Origin: Monomorium pharaonis
Taxonomy: Eukaryota > Arthropoda > Insecta > Hymenoptera > Formicidae
Length of the DNA: 64,000 nt
Assembly (NCBI RefSeq): GCF_013373865.1
Contig: NC_050467.1
Span: forward strand, 4,588,001-4,652,000
Reading direction: 5' to 3'
How positions within the stretch are numbered: position 1 is the stretch's first letter; each line of letters starts with the position of its first letter. Of the stretch, positions 45,654 to 58,504 are shown piece by piece. The notes beneath the pieces are model-generated. The model was given only the letters and a program-made list of their open reading frames with translations, searched no databases and was not told where the DNA came from. A program made the translations under genes and the position numbers.

Positions 45654-48479
45654 ATAATTGTCTTAAAATATGGTTCACCGTACATTTTAGAAAAAACTCA
45701 TCATCATGCACGCGAAAGAAAAATTTATACTCTTTCGAAGGATATTATAAAATTATTGAAGTCAGAATAAGTAAATCGGATTTTCGTGAGAATTTTATGT
45801 TCTTGATCGAAGTATTAAATTAATGGGATTCGAAATATATTCAAAATAAATTGACACGCTTATAATAAACTTATAAGATATTTAATAATTAAATAAATAT
45901 TTACTTAATTCAAGTATGTGTTTTCTGTGCGTCACACAGAAGTTTATTTTAAGTCAATATTATTTGTTTTCCAAGAGAAGGACGAGTGTATTTTAAGACC
46001 ATCATCAAGAAAGCATTCTTTGTAAAGACAGCCGTTATTTAAACGAAGAAAATAAAAATTGGCGAATCGCTTTTTTTAGCACACGGGAACGATACTTTTC
46101 TACGTGTATAACGACAAACGTCCCAATCAAGCGCCAAAATCAAGAAGTAGAAAAATGTTCTCGCTGAGTAGTGAATATATGCAACAAAATATTTTTTATC
46201 GCAAAAGTAATTTGTGGTATAATATATATTATAAGCCTCGTTCGACTTCACAATTCCATATGTTCGTATCTTTATTGGCATATCGCATAGATAATAATAA
46301 TAAGCATAATATAAGTATTATATTACTGGTATAATCGGCAGTATAAATATTATATTATTCTAATTTTAATCCGATAACGAACAAACGGATTAACGTCCTA
46401 ATCTGCAAGATTCACCGAGAGTCTCCCAATGCCAGAATTAAGTTTCTCGCTCATCGTACCACTTCGTAACTCCTCGCGGCAGGATTTCGGTTCCCGTGGC
46501 ATTGTGTGTCGCTATCAGACGTATCCGATTACGCGTATTTGACTATTCCGAGCATTATCGCGCAGGTGAGTCACGTCTGCCGCAGCGGCTGCCAAGGTAA
46601 AACGTTTTCCTCGAACCCCGCGACGATTTCTCAGCGAAAATTCAGCCGCCTTATCAGCGGGAATATCAACGTTGGTAATAGATAATCGCGCGAGCACGTG
46701 CCACGATAGTGTTGCGCGGTGCACATGGTATACGTCTTGGGATATGCGTGCGCAAGTGGCACGCACTACGCCTAATCTTTCGTGCGCGATGGACACGCGA
46801 GGGAAGCTGCAGGGAAAAGATCCGGGAACGGACAAGGATAGTGCACAGATAAGGATAGAGAAGACCGGGGAGAAAGAGGAAGAGGGAGAAAGGAGAACGA
46901 GAGAGAAGGAGCGACGAAAAACAAGAGATAGAGCGGAATCAGCGTGGCGAACATCTGCGTGTCGCCGGGCATGTCCCGCGGCTAATAAATCGCCACTTAT
47001 CGATCGCCGCTTGTCGTTACGCAATAAGATGCATTAGCATAAGACCGCCGAGATATCTATCCACTGGTGCACGTATTTTTTTTCGCGTCTCCGACGGCTT
47101 GCTGGCTGCCTCATCGCAATCATAGCGAGCGGCGAATCCCTTCTTCGTAGGCGGTTTTTGCGGTTTCGACAAAAAAAGAAGGAATATAAATGATGCAGCG
47201 GAAAAAAAGAATGTATGAATACGAATTATATTAATCATTCGACTTTTTACGTAAAAGTAATTGATTCTTTTATAGAAATGTGTTTTCGGAATAATCGCAT
47301 AAAACATTATTCATATAAATTTGCTTAAGTTATTTATTACTTTTAATTAATTTACAATCATTTCACTTTTTAAATTAATACTGTTTATTGTTTCTTACTT
47401 TTAAGCTTTGAGAATAAGAGACAGATCTCTCGATATACCTTTTTCATATTTCTACAATACGTAAATTCGTCAAAATTATATTGAGAGCATGTTTAACGAA
47501 AACGGAGAAAATTGCAACGCGTCATGCACGTGCTGAGTAGCGAGCAGGGCCAAAGTGCAAGACGCAATTACGGTACGCAACGTTGTCTTTATCGCGCTCC
47601 GTGAATCATCTCGATCGTTATTGTCTTACGACGTTACGCACGCTATCGAGGTTTTCAGGTCCCACTCTCAGCGTCTTTTCCTGCCGATTCTACGTTTCTT
47701 ACCGCTATATTTTCTTTGCGATATACGACGCGTGCACATGCTACTTGATATCGATAAGAAACTCTCGAGTGGTTGCACTTGTACTTGGATGTTGCGTTTG
47801 AAGAAATAGCGTTTTGATAAAGCAGTGAAAAAAGTAAGAATAGATTCAAGCTCGAGTTAAATTTAATTCAGTGCTAAAATATTAACTTGTTGGTATTGTA
47901 ACGCTTATTAAAATTATTAATACCTCGTTCAAAGTATGTGTATTACTTTTAGTGTTGTTTTAAATATTTAATATTTATCATTGCAACAGTGTAACTGTCA
48001 TTCTGTCATAGAGATACATTTCTTATAATTTCACATATTTAAGTGCAAATTTTAATTTATATTTGATATTTCTCTATTACATAAATAATATGTAACATGT
48101 AATATTTTTAAATATATAATACAATACATAAATTTTCTTTTATATACTATGTTTATATACTGAAATTTGTGAGCTAAAATACTATAACAAAAAAGTTCTT
48201 AAGAAATTAAATAAAATTTTAAAGTTGATCAAATCATGTTTAGAAAGTCGCATGTTCGTAAGCCGCGCGTGCGGTAATATTATCGCATAACAGGTGACCG
48301 TCTAAATGTAATCTCTGACTAATTGGCTTTGAGCGTAGTTACATCTCAAAAACTTACGGTTTGAAATAACATTTAGAACAACTCCAGTATTTACGCTGCA
48401 AAAGTAACAAAAAATAGAAAGAGTAAAGGTAATTTTTACTCGCAACCACCAATTTATAAGCCTTTATATTGTATTAGTA
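45654..48479. other. Non-coding stretch
   Basis: AT-rich to 46400, CpG-rich from 46400 to 47160, then AT-rich apart from a short GC-richer patch near 47500-47800. No domain-bearing frame and no RNA gene is recognised. Confidence 0.5.
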
Positions 48480-48948
48480 CACTGAGAGAAAAATACTGAG
48501 AAATACTTAGAACCAAATGTTTCTTGTGACGTTTTCTTCGATAGTTATTTGTTATAAAAAAATTTATTGTGAAAACGAAATATATATTTCTGTAAAATAT
48601 TCTATGAAATATACTTCTAAAATATATTTCTGTAAAATATACCTTATTTAAAGAGATAACATTCAGTATGCGAAAAAATAAATAATTTATTCGCTAGAAA
48701 TAAAACATTTAATTCGCCGTATTTAAATAACCATTTATTAGAGAAAGATACTTAAAATTTTTTAATGGGAAATAGCGTATATTTTACTCCAAATATTTTA
48801 TTTCTAAGAAATAAACTAATAAGAAAAATGAAATGTATTTAACAGAAGTATATATTTTGTTTTCACAAATACATTATTTTTCTAATTATAACAAAAAACA
48901 TCGTAAGAAATATTTGGTTCTCAATACTTCGATATTTTTCTCTCAATG
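48480..48948. mobile_element. Family D MITE with long terminal inverted repeats
   Basis: This 469-bp element starts CACTGAGAGAAAAATA and ends TATTTTTCTCTCAATG, flanked by TA (48478-48479 and 48949-48950). The two ends are imperfect inverted repeats over more than 100 bases: aaccaaatgtttctt near the left and aagaaatatttggtt near the right, and further in gtgaaaacgaaatatatatt against atatattttgttttcac. The interior is AT-rich and non-coding. Confidence 0.85.
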
Positions 48949-49574
48949 TATGTTATATTCATTTTTTATTACTAACAAAATCATCGTAAGCTGAATTAAA
49001 CTGTCAATGTAAATAGCGTAGAAATGTATCTCAATTTACGTAAAATGATTACTTTTCCTGCAGAAAGCGTAAAAAACTTATAATTAGTGATTATGATATT
49101 TAAGCGTAGAATATAACAATAAAGGATGGAGTATACTAAAATACAAGTCAGCTTAGCTGTTCTTTGTTCAGCTTTATCGTCCCATTTATGACTTTTAATA
49201 TAAACCAAAATGTAAAGGTTTCAAAAAGTTTTTTTCAAAATTTAAGAAAATAAATATTTTATTAAAAAATTTTCTTTATAATAGTAGATAATATAAAGTT
49301 TCTATTAGTATAGTTTATTTAAAGTAGCAAATAGCTTGATAAATTAAGTTTTTGATAGGTGCGGCATATAAACTGAAGTTACGCTATATCTAAGGAAACT
49401 TTTCACCGAACTTTTAACAAGATCGCTCGCGCCGAAGAAGCACCGAGAGCGAAACGAGTTCTATCACATTCTATTACCAGTATATACCATTCCATAATTG
49501 ATACTTATCGGAAAGTTCGCGGATTAAGAAAACAATTTGTTTTCGAATCGATAAAGCTCTCCGCGCTCTTATAC

Positions 49575-49595
49575 ATACACACACACACACACACA

Positions 49596-49646
<51 letters not shown>

Positions 49647-49655
49647 GTATATATA
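49575..49655 (+). repeat. (CA)n(TA)n compound microsatellite
   Basis: About 30 CA units with one ta interruption, followed by TA units. Confidence 0.9.
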
Positions 49656-51606
49656 GTTTAACATTTGCGATAGCGTTCACGTCGTCAGCACTAACCTAGC
49701 ATTGTCCGGTCTGTATCGGAAATTATTATCGCAACCTGTCAAAACATATCTCGGTTCGTGTATTATCGATCGCTTTCCAAGACGGGTGAGTGGGTCAGCC
49801 GTGGTCGTGTGACACTGCGAATATATGCGGGCGGGCCAGACTCGGATCGTGTTGCATCGAGTCGCATAAACGTCGATCAAATAACGATCGAGATTATTTC
49901 GCTCGGAAGGCTCTCGTTTTATTTATCTTGCTCTTTCTCCTTCAAGATTCTATAATATTTTGTTAGAGCCAGCTTATTCTTGGGTATTCTGGTATACGTG
50001 AAATAATACCAGATATAATCTGCTGTCAATTATTTGTACAATTTTTATATTTTTTACTGGATATACTATTTATATAATGTATCTTGCAAATAGAGTTCTT
50101 CAATTGCCTTTTTATTTTAAAATTCTATTATTTATTGTTAATTAATAAATTCCATTATATGAAATGATCCTTTGTGTAAAATTTGGCTGTGTTCCAATTT
50201 CACGTACAAAAAAAAAATATATAGGAAGGTGTAATCAAAAAGGTGGCCTAAAAAAAAAAAAATTTATTTAAGTCTTTCTCTCTCCCCTTTTCTTCCGCGC
50301 GCCTCCACGTCCCTCTCTCCTATCGGAATTTCGCTTACAGCGCAATTAACTTTATCAATTGGTGCATCCGATTGCAAAATCCGAGCGGATGTCGAATGCG
50401 CTTGGCTCGCGATGATTAAGGCGATTAGGCGTCACGTAAACAGGCCGCGCGGACACGTCGCAGACGTCGAGCGTTGGGAGGAAAGGGGAGGGGGAATTGC
50501 GTGTGGGAAAACGCGGTAGATTTCGAGATATTCGGAATCTCTTAACCGCGTAGGTACGTTTCGCGCGCTAATGGCGGAACTCGCGAACGGCTAATCTTTC
50601 AGTACGGTTCCCGCCAAGGCCGCGGTTCTGACTCAGCCAGAACAGCTGTTTGTCATAAAGAGCGCGGGAGATATCCGAGTCCTGCCTTAGATAGCGACTT
50701 CCTGCTGACCTCGCTGCACCAGCATGTGCAATTAGCGTCTCCCGGCGATAGCTAGGCGACCGCGACGCGAGCGATTTCGATTTTGCGTATAATTATCATA
50801 TCTCCGCCGCCGAAGGCATCCGTATGCGGAGCGTATATACCGCGGCGGAAATACGTGAACTACATGATCCCCCGGACTGCATCATCATCGGGCTCGTCTT
50901 GCGGACGGGTAGGAGAGATTCGATTGGAATTAATGGAAAATCACGTCGGGCATTTCAAGTTCAGTAAAATAGCGGATTGGCCTGAATAGCGGGGAAACGG
51001 CCTGGTGAAGTTTAAACGCGCGGCTCGCGCCGAGCCGGTAATTATTTCGAGATGGCACAAGGTTTCATTGCCGCCGCTCGTCATTATGCGGGAATATTAA
51101 CCGCATTGAAATGCACGAAATTAATTGCCCGACGCAAATTGTGACCGACGAAAGTACAAATATTAGTGGGACAGCGCTTCCGCACGATGTACGCCCGAAT
51201 ATGTTTATGGCGCATGTAAATGCAAAGCGCCTGTCAATTCGCGTTCGCTAATGAGGGCAGAATTTAAATCGCGCGTTAGCATCAGAAGCGTACGATTAAT
51301 TTCGCTGCGCGTCATCATGCGTTTCGCGATACAGAAGGCAAAAGGAAATAAATACCTAACTTTACCTCCGGAAATTGAATTGAATACCGAATGCACGTGA
51401 TTACACAGCTAATTTCTTAATTATCATTTACGTTACATGGTTTTTCTTCCAATTTTAACAAACATTTCTCACTTTGTGACATCACAGACAAATATCTGCG
51501 ATTTTTTGGCTCTGACATTAAAAACTTTCGATTTGTTAGTTACAAGATCCAATCAACGTACTGGGACCGCACATTCGAGTGTTTCACGAGTCGGCGGGGA
51601 TCGATA

Positions 51607-51648
<42 letters not shown>
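51607..51648 (+). repeat. (GA)n microsatellite
   Basis: About 20 GA units, 270 bases upstream of the kinase start codon. Confidence 0.9.
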
Positions 51649-51653
<5 letters not shown>

Positions 51654-51921
51654 TAGGAGAACGAAAAGGACAGCTTTCCCCTCGCAGCAATCGAGATCTC
51701 GCAATTGTATACAGCCGTGAAAATGTCCGAGTCACGCGAGCCGTGTATCGTCCGCATCGTTTCGTATCGTTTCGCCGGATTCTCGCGGCAATAAGGCCGC
51801 GCGTGTGTACCCCCCCCCCCCGTCTGTTTTGCTCGCACGCGAAATCGAGAGAGTCCCGTAGGTGAGCCTTTAACGAGGTGACGGAATCGTTACGACGACG
51901 ATTCTCCCGTGTTGTGACAGC

Positions 51922-52095
51922 ATGACGCGTACGAACGCGACGGCGGTGAACAGCGGAGGCGGCGGCGGCATCGTCGTCGTTGGGCCCGCGAAGAAGACCT
52001 TGATCCGCGTCGGCAAGTATCAGATGCTGGGGCCCCTCGGCAAGGGAAACTTCGCGCGCGTCGAAGAGGCCATCCACACCGTCCTCGGAGTCAAG
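51922..52095 (+). CDS. First coding exon of an AMPK-related (CAMKL) Ser/Thr protein kinase
   Basis: The exon codes for 58 residues and ends in phase 0 at AAG|GTGAGT (donor at 52096). Residues 1-28 are a flexible N-terminus with a Gly5 run. From residue 30 it reads VGKYQMLGPLGKGNFARVEE, where GKGNFARV (about residues 40-47) is the ATP-binding glycine-rich loop (GxGxFxxV). It ends AIHTVLGVK, just before the VAIK strand that would carry the catalytic Lys. The G-loop GNFA and the following A-x-H-x-V pattern are closest to AMPK-related kinases such as SIK, MARK, NIM1 and HUNK. I cannot choose between them from 58 residues. The ATG has A at -3 and is the first Met in this frame. The rest of the kinase domain is not found in the window, so the gene must continue past 64000. 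The donor is the only good one, and reading through it reaches a stop at 52309 without further kinase sequence. Confidence 0.8.
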
Positions 52096-54884
52096 GTGAG
52101 TGTGATAAACTCGAATCGCCGCCGGGAGCGAGCGGCGCGGCCCCCGAGCAGCCTCGTGTTACAGGAGACCAGACCCATCTCCAACGCGCTCCCGCCTCGC
52201 ACGAAAACGCGCGCGGCGGAGAGAACGCGGCTCTGCTCTCGTCCGCGTGTGCACAGCCTTGCGCCTTGTGCGAGAGGCGAAAGCTGCTCTCCCCTCGCGG
52301 GACCGACATAAATCTTTCATCCAGACGCGGAACGTAACGCGATCGTGAGAAACACGCGCATCGCGCGTCGAGAGGATGTTCACCCCTTAAGGGCCGGACA
52401 TCCTTTTTCCCCCCCCGCAATAGTCTCCAGGTTTGATCGCAACGAATCTCCAAGTGGAGACATACACATGTACAAGTCTTTAGATATTAATAAATTGTAA
52501 AAACAATAAAATACAAGACGTGGTTTATAATGACAATGATATTTAAACCGGGGTGTAAGAATTACAAACGCGTGTGACTGTTCGCGCGCAAAAAAGCTTT
52601 CGGGATTAAACTTTACTGCGCAATATTGAAGGATTTAGTTGAGAGACGTTAGAGAGGACGCGACAGCACGAGCATGTGCGGTTTAAGAGCGTTTTTCAAG
52701 ATCTTTATAATTATTATTTTAACGTGAGTTAATTCCGCGGATGTCAGGTGTGAATTTATGTCCTTTGTGAATTATGCGTGAACTCCGACAGACGTAAAAC
52801 CTGTCAGCTCCACGTGTATTCCTCTGAAGCGATAATCCTTCTAAGCGGCTGCGGTCATTTCGATCGTGAATAAATTACAAAAATTACTCGGCATAATGAG
52901 AAGTCCGGGTAATATTAACCAGCCGAACTGAAATCCCGCCGGCGCGTGTGACGTTTCCGCGAATCATCCTAATATTAAATGTAATAAAACACGTGCCTCG
53001 GCGGTTGCTCCGTTTTTAATTTTGCTCGTGGACGAATCGCCTCGGGCCTTACGTCAGATGACTAGCCAAGGCGCGTCTTTTCGTTAACATTAATCACATC
53101 GCGGTGAGCACCACACGTATTTCCGGAGCCGGGCATTGAATCATTCGTCTGGAATCCATGCACCGAATGTCTCACATAAACGGGATAGAGGCCATTCGAA
53201 AGAGATCGAATAGGATATACGAATAAATGCCAAAAGAAATGATCAAAAAGCTCGATCGTAGCTGCACCTTCGATTTCACCGCGCGTTTCGTCACCGGTTC
53301 CCGAACACGAAAATGACACAGATTTGAGCATTTGACATTATGCTCGGCAGACGAATACCAGACGTAATGAAAGACGGGCGTCACGTTTCCGAACGTTTTT
53401 CCTTCTCTTTGTGCCATCGTAAATACCAGCGAGATTTCTCCTTTCTTATTCTTGTGTGGGAACCTCTCCATTAAAATATTCTTCCCGGAGATTATCTGCC
53501 CGATCGATCGAACGATCACGGAATCCAGACTATGTCGGAAGACCGCTGTCGTCCGGGATTCATCCCTGATTTATTCCGATACTCGATTCTAATTTGTATC
53601 ACCCGCTAGAATGGGCAATTTATCCCCTAAATGGACTAAAGCAAATCATGAAAATTGATCTCTCATGATAAGATACATCCATTTTTAGCTCATCAATTTT
53701 TAATCCCCGATACGATAATCTTGGTAATCGACAGCCTTAAATTAAAGTCTACTCCGACTTGACCGATAAATAAAGTATCGTTAATCTTATCATTGTGGTT
53801 TACAATTTTCAATTTTGAAAATACTTTAACTTTTGCTACTAAAATTTCGATCTTTAAAAATCTGCGAATCGATTGAAAAACATAAGGTCTAAATTATGAT
53901 CAAGCATTTTTGTATCTTTTAACTTTTTTTGTAATTATTGTGACTATGAAATTCTATATGATTTTCTTAATCATTGTTGATATAAAAAAAAACGAAATAT
54001 TATCTTCAATAACTTCTGATCTAATAATATTTTAAAGTACATGTTTTAATTATTTCTTGAAATTGATATATATTGAAATTATGATTATATATCTTTGTAA
54101 ATTGCATTTAGTACACTAAACGTACAATAATATACGTTAAAACCATATATTAATGTATATCAACTTACATTAATGTATAATTAATTATGTCCATCGCCAA
54201 TTGTAATTTATTAATGAACATTTTTAAATATTTGTTAAAAATTAACAATCAGTACATTAAATATACAACAATACTTTTTAATTATGATATTTACTGCTTA
54301 CATTGACATTAATAACTTTTTTAAAAGTTTAATCATTATACAAAATAATAAAACTCTTAAATAATCCACAATTACGACCAGCATCTTATATCTTTGGTGA
54401 TCTATGCTTCCATTCTGTGATACTATTAGATCTTAATAGCATGAAGAATGTCTTTAGTAACGTGCGCGTCAAATTTTCAATTATAACGACGATGACGTAT
54501 CGCTTCCAATCGAGATTTTTCTCGAAACATGCAAATATGATTAAAGGTACACAGAGGCATCCATTCCACGCGCAGGCGTTATTTATTTTTCCCCCTGCGA
54601 AGGTGACGCGTCATCAACGCCTGGAAAGCTCTTCGGACGCGGTGGAAGATAACGTTCGAGCATCTGGCGTCGTTTACCGCCGGAGAAAGACGAACGGGGT
54701 GATTAAAGGAGGCCGCGGGAACCGCGGCGGTTTGCGCGCTGCCGGTGGAAATACGGCACAGGGGATGCGCGAGGCGCGGGGAACCTTCGTGGAACGATAG
54801 ACACCGATCGCTACGGGGAAATCGTTTGCGGTTATCTTGCCGAGAAGCCGATAACGCGCCGCCTCCGTGCGGTTTTCTCTCTTT

Positions 54885-54915
<31 letters not shown>

Positions 54916-57900
54916 CATCAAGACGGGAGCAGGCCGCGCTGACTCTCCGCGTCTCTCGGTGTTTTACGAGACGCGTAAAAAAGGAATCGAGCTTCCGATC
55001 GCGGGGACAGCGATTTAACGAGGCTCCCCGAGGTCCATGTCCTCCTCCTCGTAGACGACGACGTCGGCAGTTCGCGCGCCGCGCGTTATCCCCGTTCGCG
55101 TATCACGCTCTCGGCACGATCGAAAAACGTATAGGTATGTATCGCGCATATCCGGCTGCGAGCCGAATCGATTTTGCCGCGCCGCAAACGTATATCTCGA
55201 TACGTACGTGTGCTTCCTTATGTGCACCGTGAAAATATCCCCGGGGGAGGATTCGTCGGGAACGAGATCGCCGCGCGGGAGGATATTCTCTCCGAAAACA
55301 AAGACGCTGCGAGGATATCCGTCCGCGGGCGCGTCATATCTGACGCCGGGGATATTTTGCGGCAACATTTTTGAAAAATGCATATCTTTAAGAGGGAAAC
55401 GCGTTCACGCGACGAGAGACGCAAGAATATAATATCGGGCGAGACCGGGTCGTCTTACGTTGACGTGGAAACGTTGACGTGACGCGGGGATTTATATATA
55501 GATATTTTAATATCGTCGCACATTTTCTAAGGAGTTATTTCGCAATGCGGCAGATTAAAACTTTATTGCAAATCCCCAGGCGATTAATCTTTGTATTTTT
55601 GTGAACGAATTTACACTCGACGATAACGCGCCGCATATACGCGCATCAGTTCTTCGGTATATCAGCGTGTAGTATGTGATAATAAGCAGCCGACGCGTAT
55701 CAATTTGCGTGTCTCGAGCATCGACCAGCGAAGCGGAATTAATTGATTTATCGATTCGGTCGTGACCGATAATAGGATGGAGGCCCGCACAAAGCTGCGC
55801 ACCAGGCGATTAGCGTAGGAACGGGGCATTATCGCTCGTCTTATGCGTGTTGCGTTTTATGCAGATAGCGGTTTTCTTTGTGCCGCGTTAATACTCTTGT
55901 CGACGACGACGACGACGACGACGGTGACCGGACGACCGGGCGGCGCAATATTGCGTAACGTAAAAGTGATTTTTACGATGACGGACCGCGATCCGGTTTC
56001 CCCGCCTACGATGACGATGAAAATCGCACCGTAGGGTGGGATGGAAATTTTTTTCCCCCGGTAATCGCGTTATCGTCGCCGTTCGACGCGGCATGGCCGC
56101 GTGCCAATTTGTCGCGGTTTCGTCTCTACGCAGTTCAAGTAGTTTATCGCGCGAAAAAGTGATTACGCACTCGTGACAGTGGCGAATACAAAGGAACGCG
56201 GTTATCGCAGATCGGAGCCGGAGGTTTCGATTACCCCCGCGCGCCTTTCTCTGCCTGCCCGCGGCTCTTATCGCTACACGATATATTTTTGCTTGTATCC
56301 ATTTTTTTTTTTCGCAACGTAGGTTACTATCGTGGTTGCTGCCCGTTCCGCTCTACTCAGAGAGCGGAGTATATCATAATTATCTTTATTAATAAAGCCC
56401 CGAACGTCAGATCAGCAGATCGGTCTCTCGCTCGCGCGTCTTTTTCACTTGACGTCGCTTGATTGATTATATTTTTCCGCAGATACGATAGGTTACGATC
56501 TAGAGCGAAAGAGGATGACTTATAAACTGAGGATAATTCTCAGAACGTTTATATTTACGCGTCCATTACACGCGCGCGTTCGGTATTTTTAGCTTTCTAC
56601 GAATACTAAAAATACTGAAACCCGTCAAGAGGGATTTAGAATATATGAAAAACACAACAAACATATTCTAACAAGATCTCTCGTCGGGATAGGATCACAA
56701 TTTCGCGGGGAACGGTATCGATCCGCCACGATGCGGAAACCGCGAGCCTTCGTCTAGATTTATCTGGTTCTCGTAATCGCTCAATTTGCAACGATCGGCC
56801 GAAGTATAAGTTACCGGCGGTTCTTCGGGCGTCGAATCGAGCGAAGAGGTATTCCTTCGCACCTTCCGCCGTGCTGCATAAGGAGATGTTCTCGCGCGAC
56901 TCGCCGCAACCGCCTTTAAAATGCCATGTATGATTCTCGCGTTCACGATGAGCACGGTACCGTACTGATGGATTCTTTCTGCACTCGTACATTAAGATCC
57001 GTTTTCCTTTTCTTCAGTTATTTTATTTTCTACAAGTCTTTTTTTTCAAGCCAAAATATTAGAATCTATAAAAAGTTAAGGTTTTAAAAAATAAACCTTG
57101 AAACATTTTAAATATTATAAACGGGGCCAGTTTAACACAGTCGCTTTAAACAGAAAGGGGCAGTTGAGAGTTGCTAACTTTGTAGTTTTTAAATAAAGGA
57201 AGATTACCAATGTAAATGTAAAAAGTCTTCTATCGGATGTAGTTTTTGTAACTATTTCATAACTTGTAATAATTAATGTTTTCGCAATGAAGAAGAAAAA
57301 GTCATTTTAAATATAGCGCGCCCAGATAACGCGTCACTGTCCGAATTTGCGTTAGAAATTCATAAGGAAAGCGGTACGGAATTATTTTCGATGCGGCTGA
57401 TCGACCTGTGTGCTCGACACGCGGCATTAAAATTTAATCCCACCGAGGCCACACGTGAACGCTAATCACGGCAGATAGCCAACGGCTTCGCGATTTTGTT
57501 CGCATCGAGTGCAACGCGGAAGCCTCACGAGAAGCTCACCGAGCAAATCTCGCCTATCATCCCCGAACTACTCATCCTGCACCGAGACGCCTCGTCAGTA
57601 GCGCACCGAATCGTTTCCCCGGTGGTTCTAGTCTTCTCCCCTGGAGCGAGCGAGAGAGGCGAACAAGAAAATCGTCGTGTCTCTCATCACAGTCCGTACC
57701 TCGGACTGTCGTCGGTATCGATCCGAGCTGTTATTCTCCCGCGCGCGCGGTGTGTTACATCGTCGCGGACCCTCCGGGCCGCAAACCTGTAATTTCGGTA
57801 ACCACAAATAAAACCATACGGTGCGCGTGTGTACGTGTGTCTGTGTGCAGATTGACGCGGTCCGTCCGGCCACACGAGAAAGCAATACAGCCCGAACGGT

Positions 57901-58205
57901 ATCGGATGTCTATAGGGTGTCCCCCCCCCTCTCCCCTCGTTCTCTCCCGCCTTCCCTTCTGTCTCTCCGTCCTTTCTTTGTGCTCACTCCATTTTCCTCT
58001 CGCTTCGTTCTTCCGTCGATACGTCTCGGTTCACCTGGCCACCCTCTCGCCACCTCCTTGCCGGGGCTCGATTTACACGGGACCCCGATTTCGTGTCCTC
58101 CTCATCTTCGCTCTGTCCTCCGCTTTTTTCCGTCCGCTTCTTCCCAACGCGTCTCTGTCTCCTTTTCTCATCTCTCGTACCTTCCGTCCTCCGCTGTTCT
58201 CCAAG
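52096..58205 (+). other. Probable long intron of the kinase gene (first part)
   Basis: The intron starts with GTGAGT at 52096. It is CpG-rich to 52450, moderately AT-rich to 54400 (53700-54400 strongly so), then CpG-rich with (CT)n at about 54888-54914, (GAC)n at 55900-55922 and scattered cgcg tracts. No acceptor followed by a kinase VAIK-type sequence is visible. Open frames on both strands have no recognisable domains. Confidence 0.5.
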
Positions 58206-58300
58206 TGTATTTAACATCGATTATGAGACGACAATAGACCTACCGGAGCCTGAGACCGACGACGTGTACGGGGAATTCATGGGGAGCAGGCAGCAGTCTG
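58206..58300 (+). other. Candidate internal exon (unproven)
   Basis: A long pyrimidine tract (about 57925-58200) ends in tctccaag at 58205. It is followed by a frame reading FNIDYETTIDLPEPETDDVY and onward for 31 codons, up to a weak donor CTG|GTAGAA at 58300/58301. A better donor, CAG|GTACAG, follows at 58460/58461 in the same open frame. The acidic, mixed composition differs from the Arg/Ser-rich artefact frames around it. Its phase (one leading base) does not join to the phase-0 kinase exon, so it would need another exon between them or a different gene. I do not recognise the protein. Confidence 0.25.
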
Positions 58301-58472
58301 GTAGAATGGTCGATCGAGAAAGAAAGAGAGAGGGGTGGGGGAGGAACGGTAGGGGACCATCGATGGAAAAAAAAAAAAGAGAAACAGGCCCGCGGTTTCG
58401 AGTTTCTCGCGCACGGTGGGCCCCGTCGTGTGGGAAGGGAGACCTGCCAAAATTGTTCAGGTACAGTTCACG

Positions 58473-58504
<32 letters not shown>

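Larger units (their letters stand above)
48951..51921. other. Non-coding stretch upstream of the kinase exon
   Basis: 48950-50250 is AT-rich with a (CA)n tract at 49575-49655; 50270-51400 is CpG-rich. (GA)n lies at 51607-51648 and a C12 run at 51810-51821. The last few hundred bases may be 5' untranslated or promoter sequence of the kinase gene, but I cannot place a transcription start. Confidence 0.45.

Noticed and set aside
52096..52311. Read-through of the kinase frame past the exon end
   Set aside because: The sequence after GTGAGT loses all kinase similarity and becomes Arg/Ser/Pro-rich; the consensus donor explains the change.
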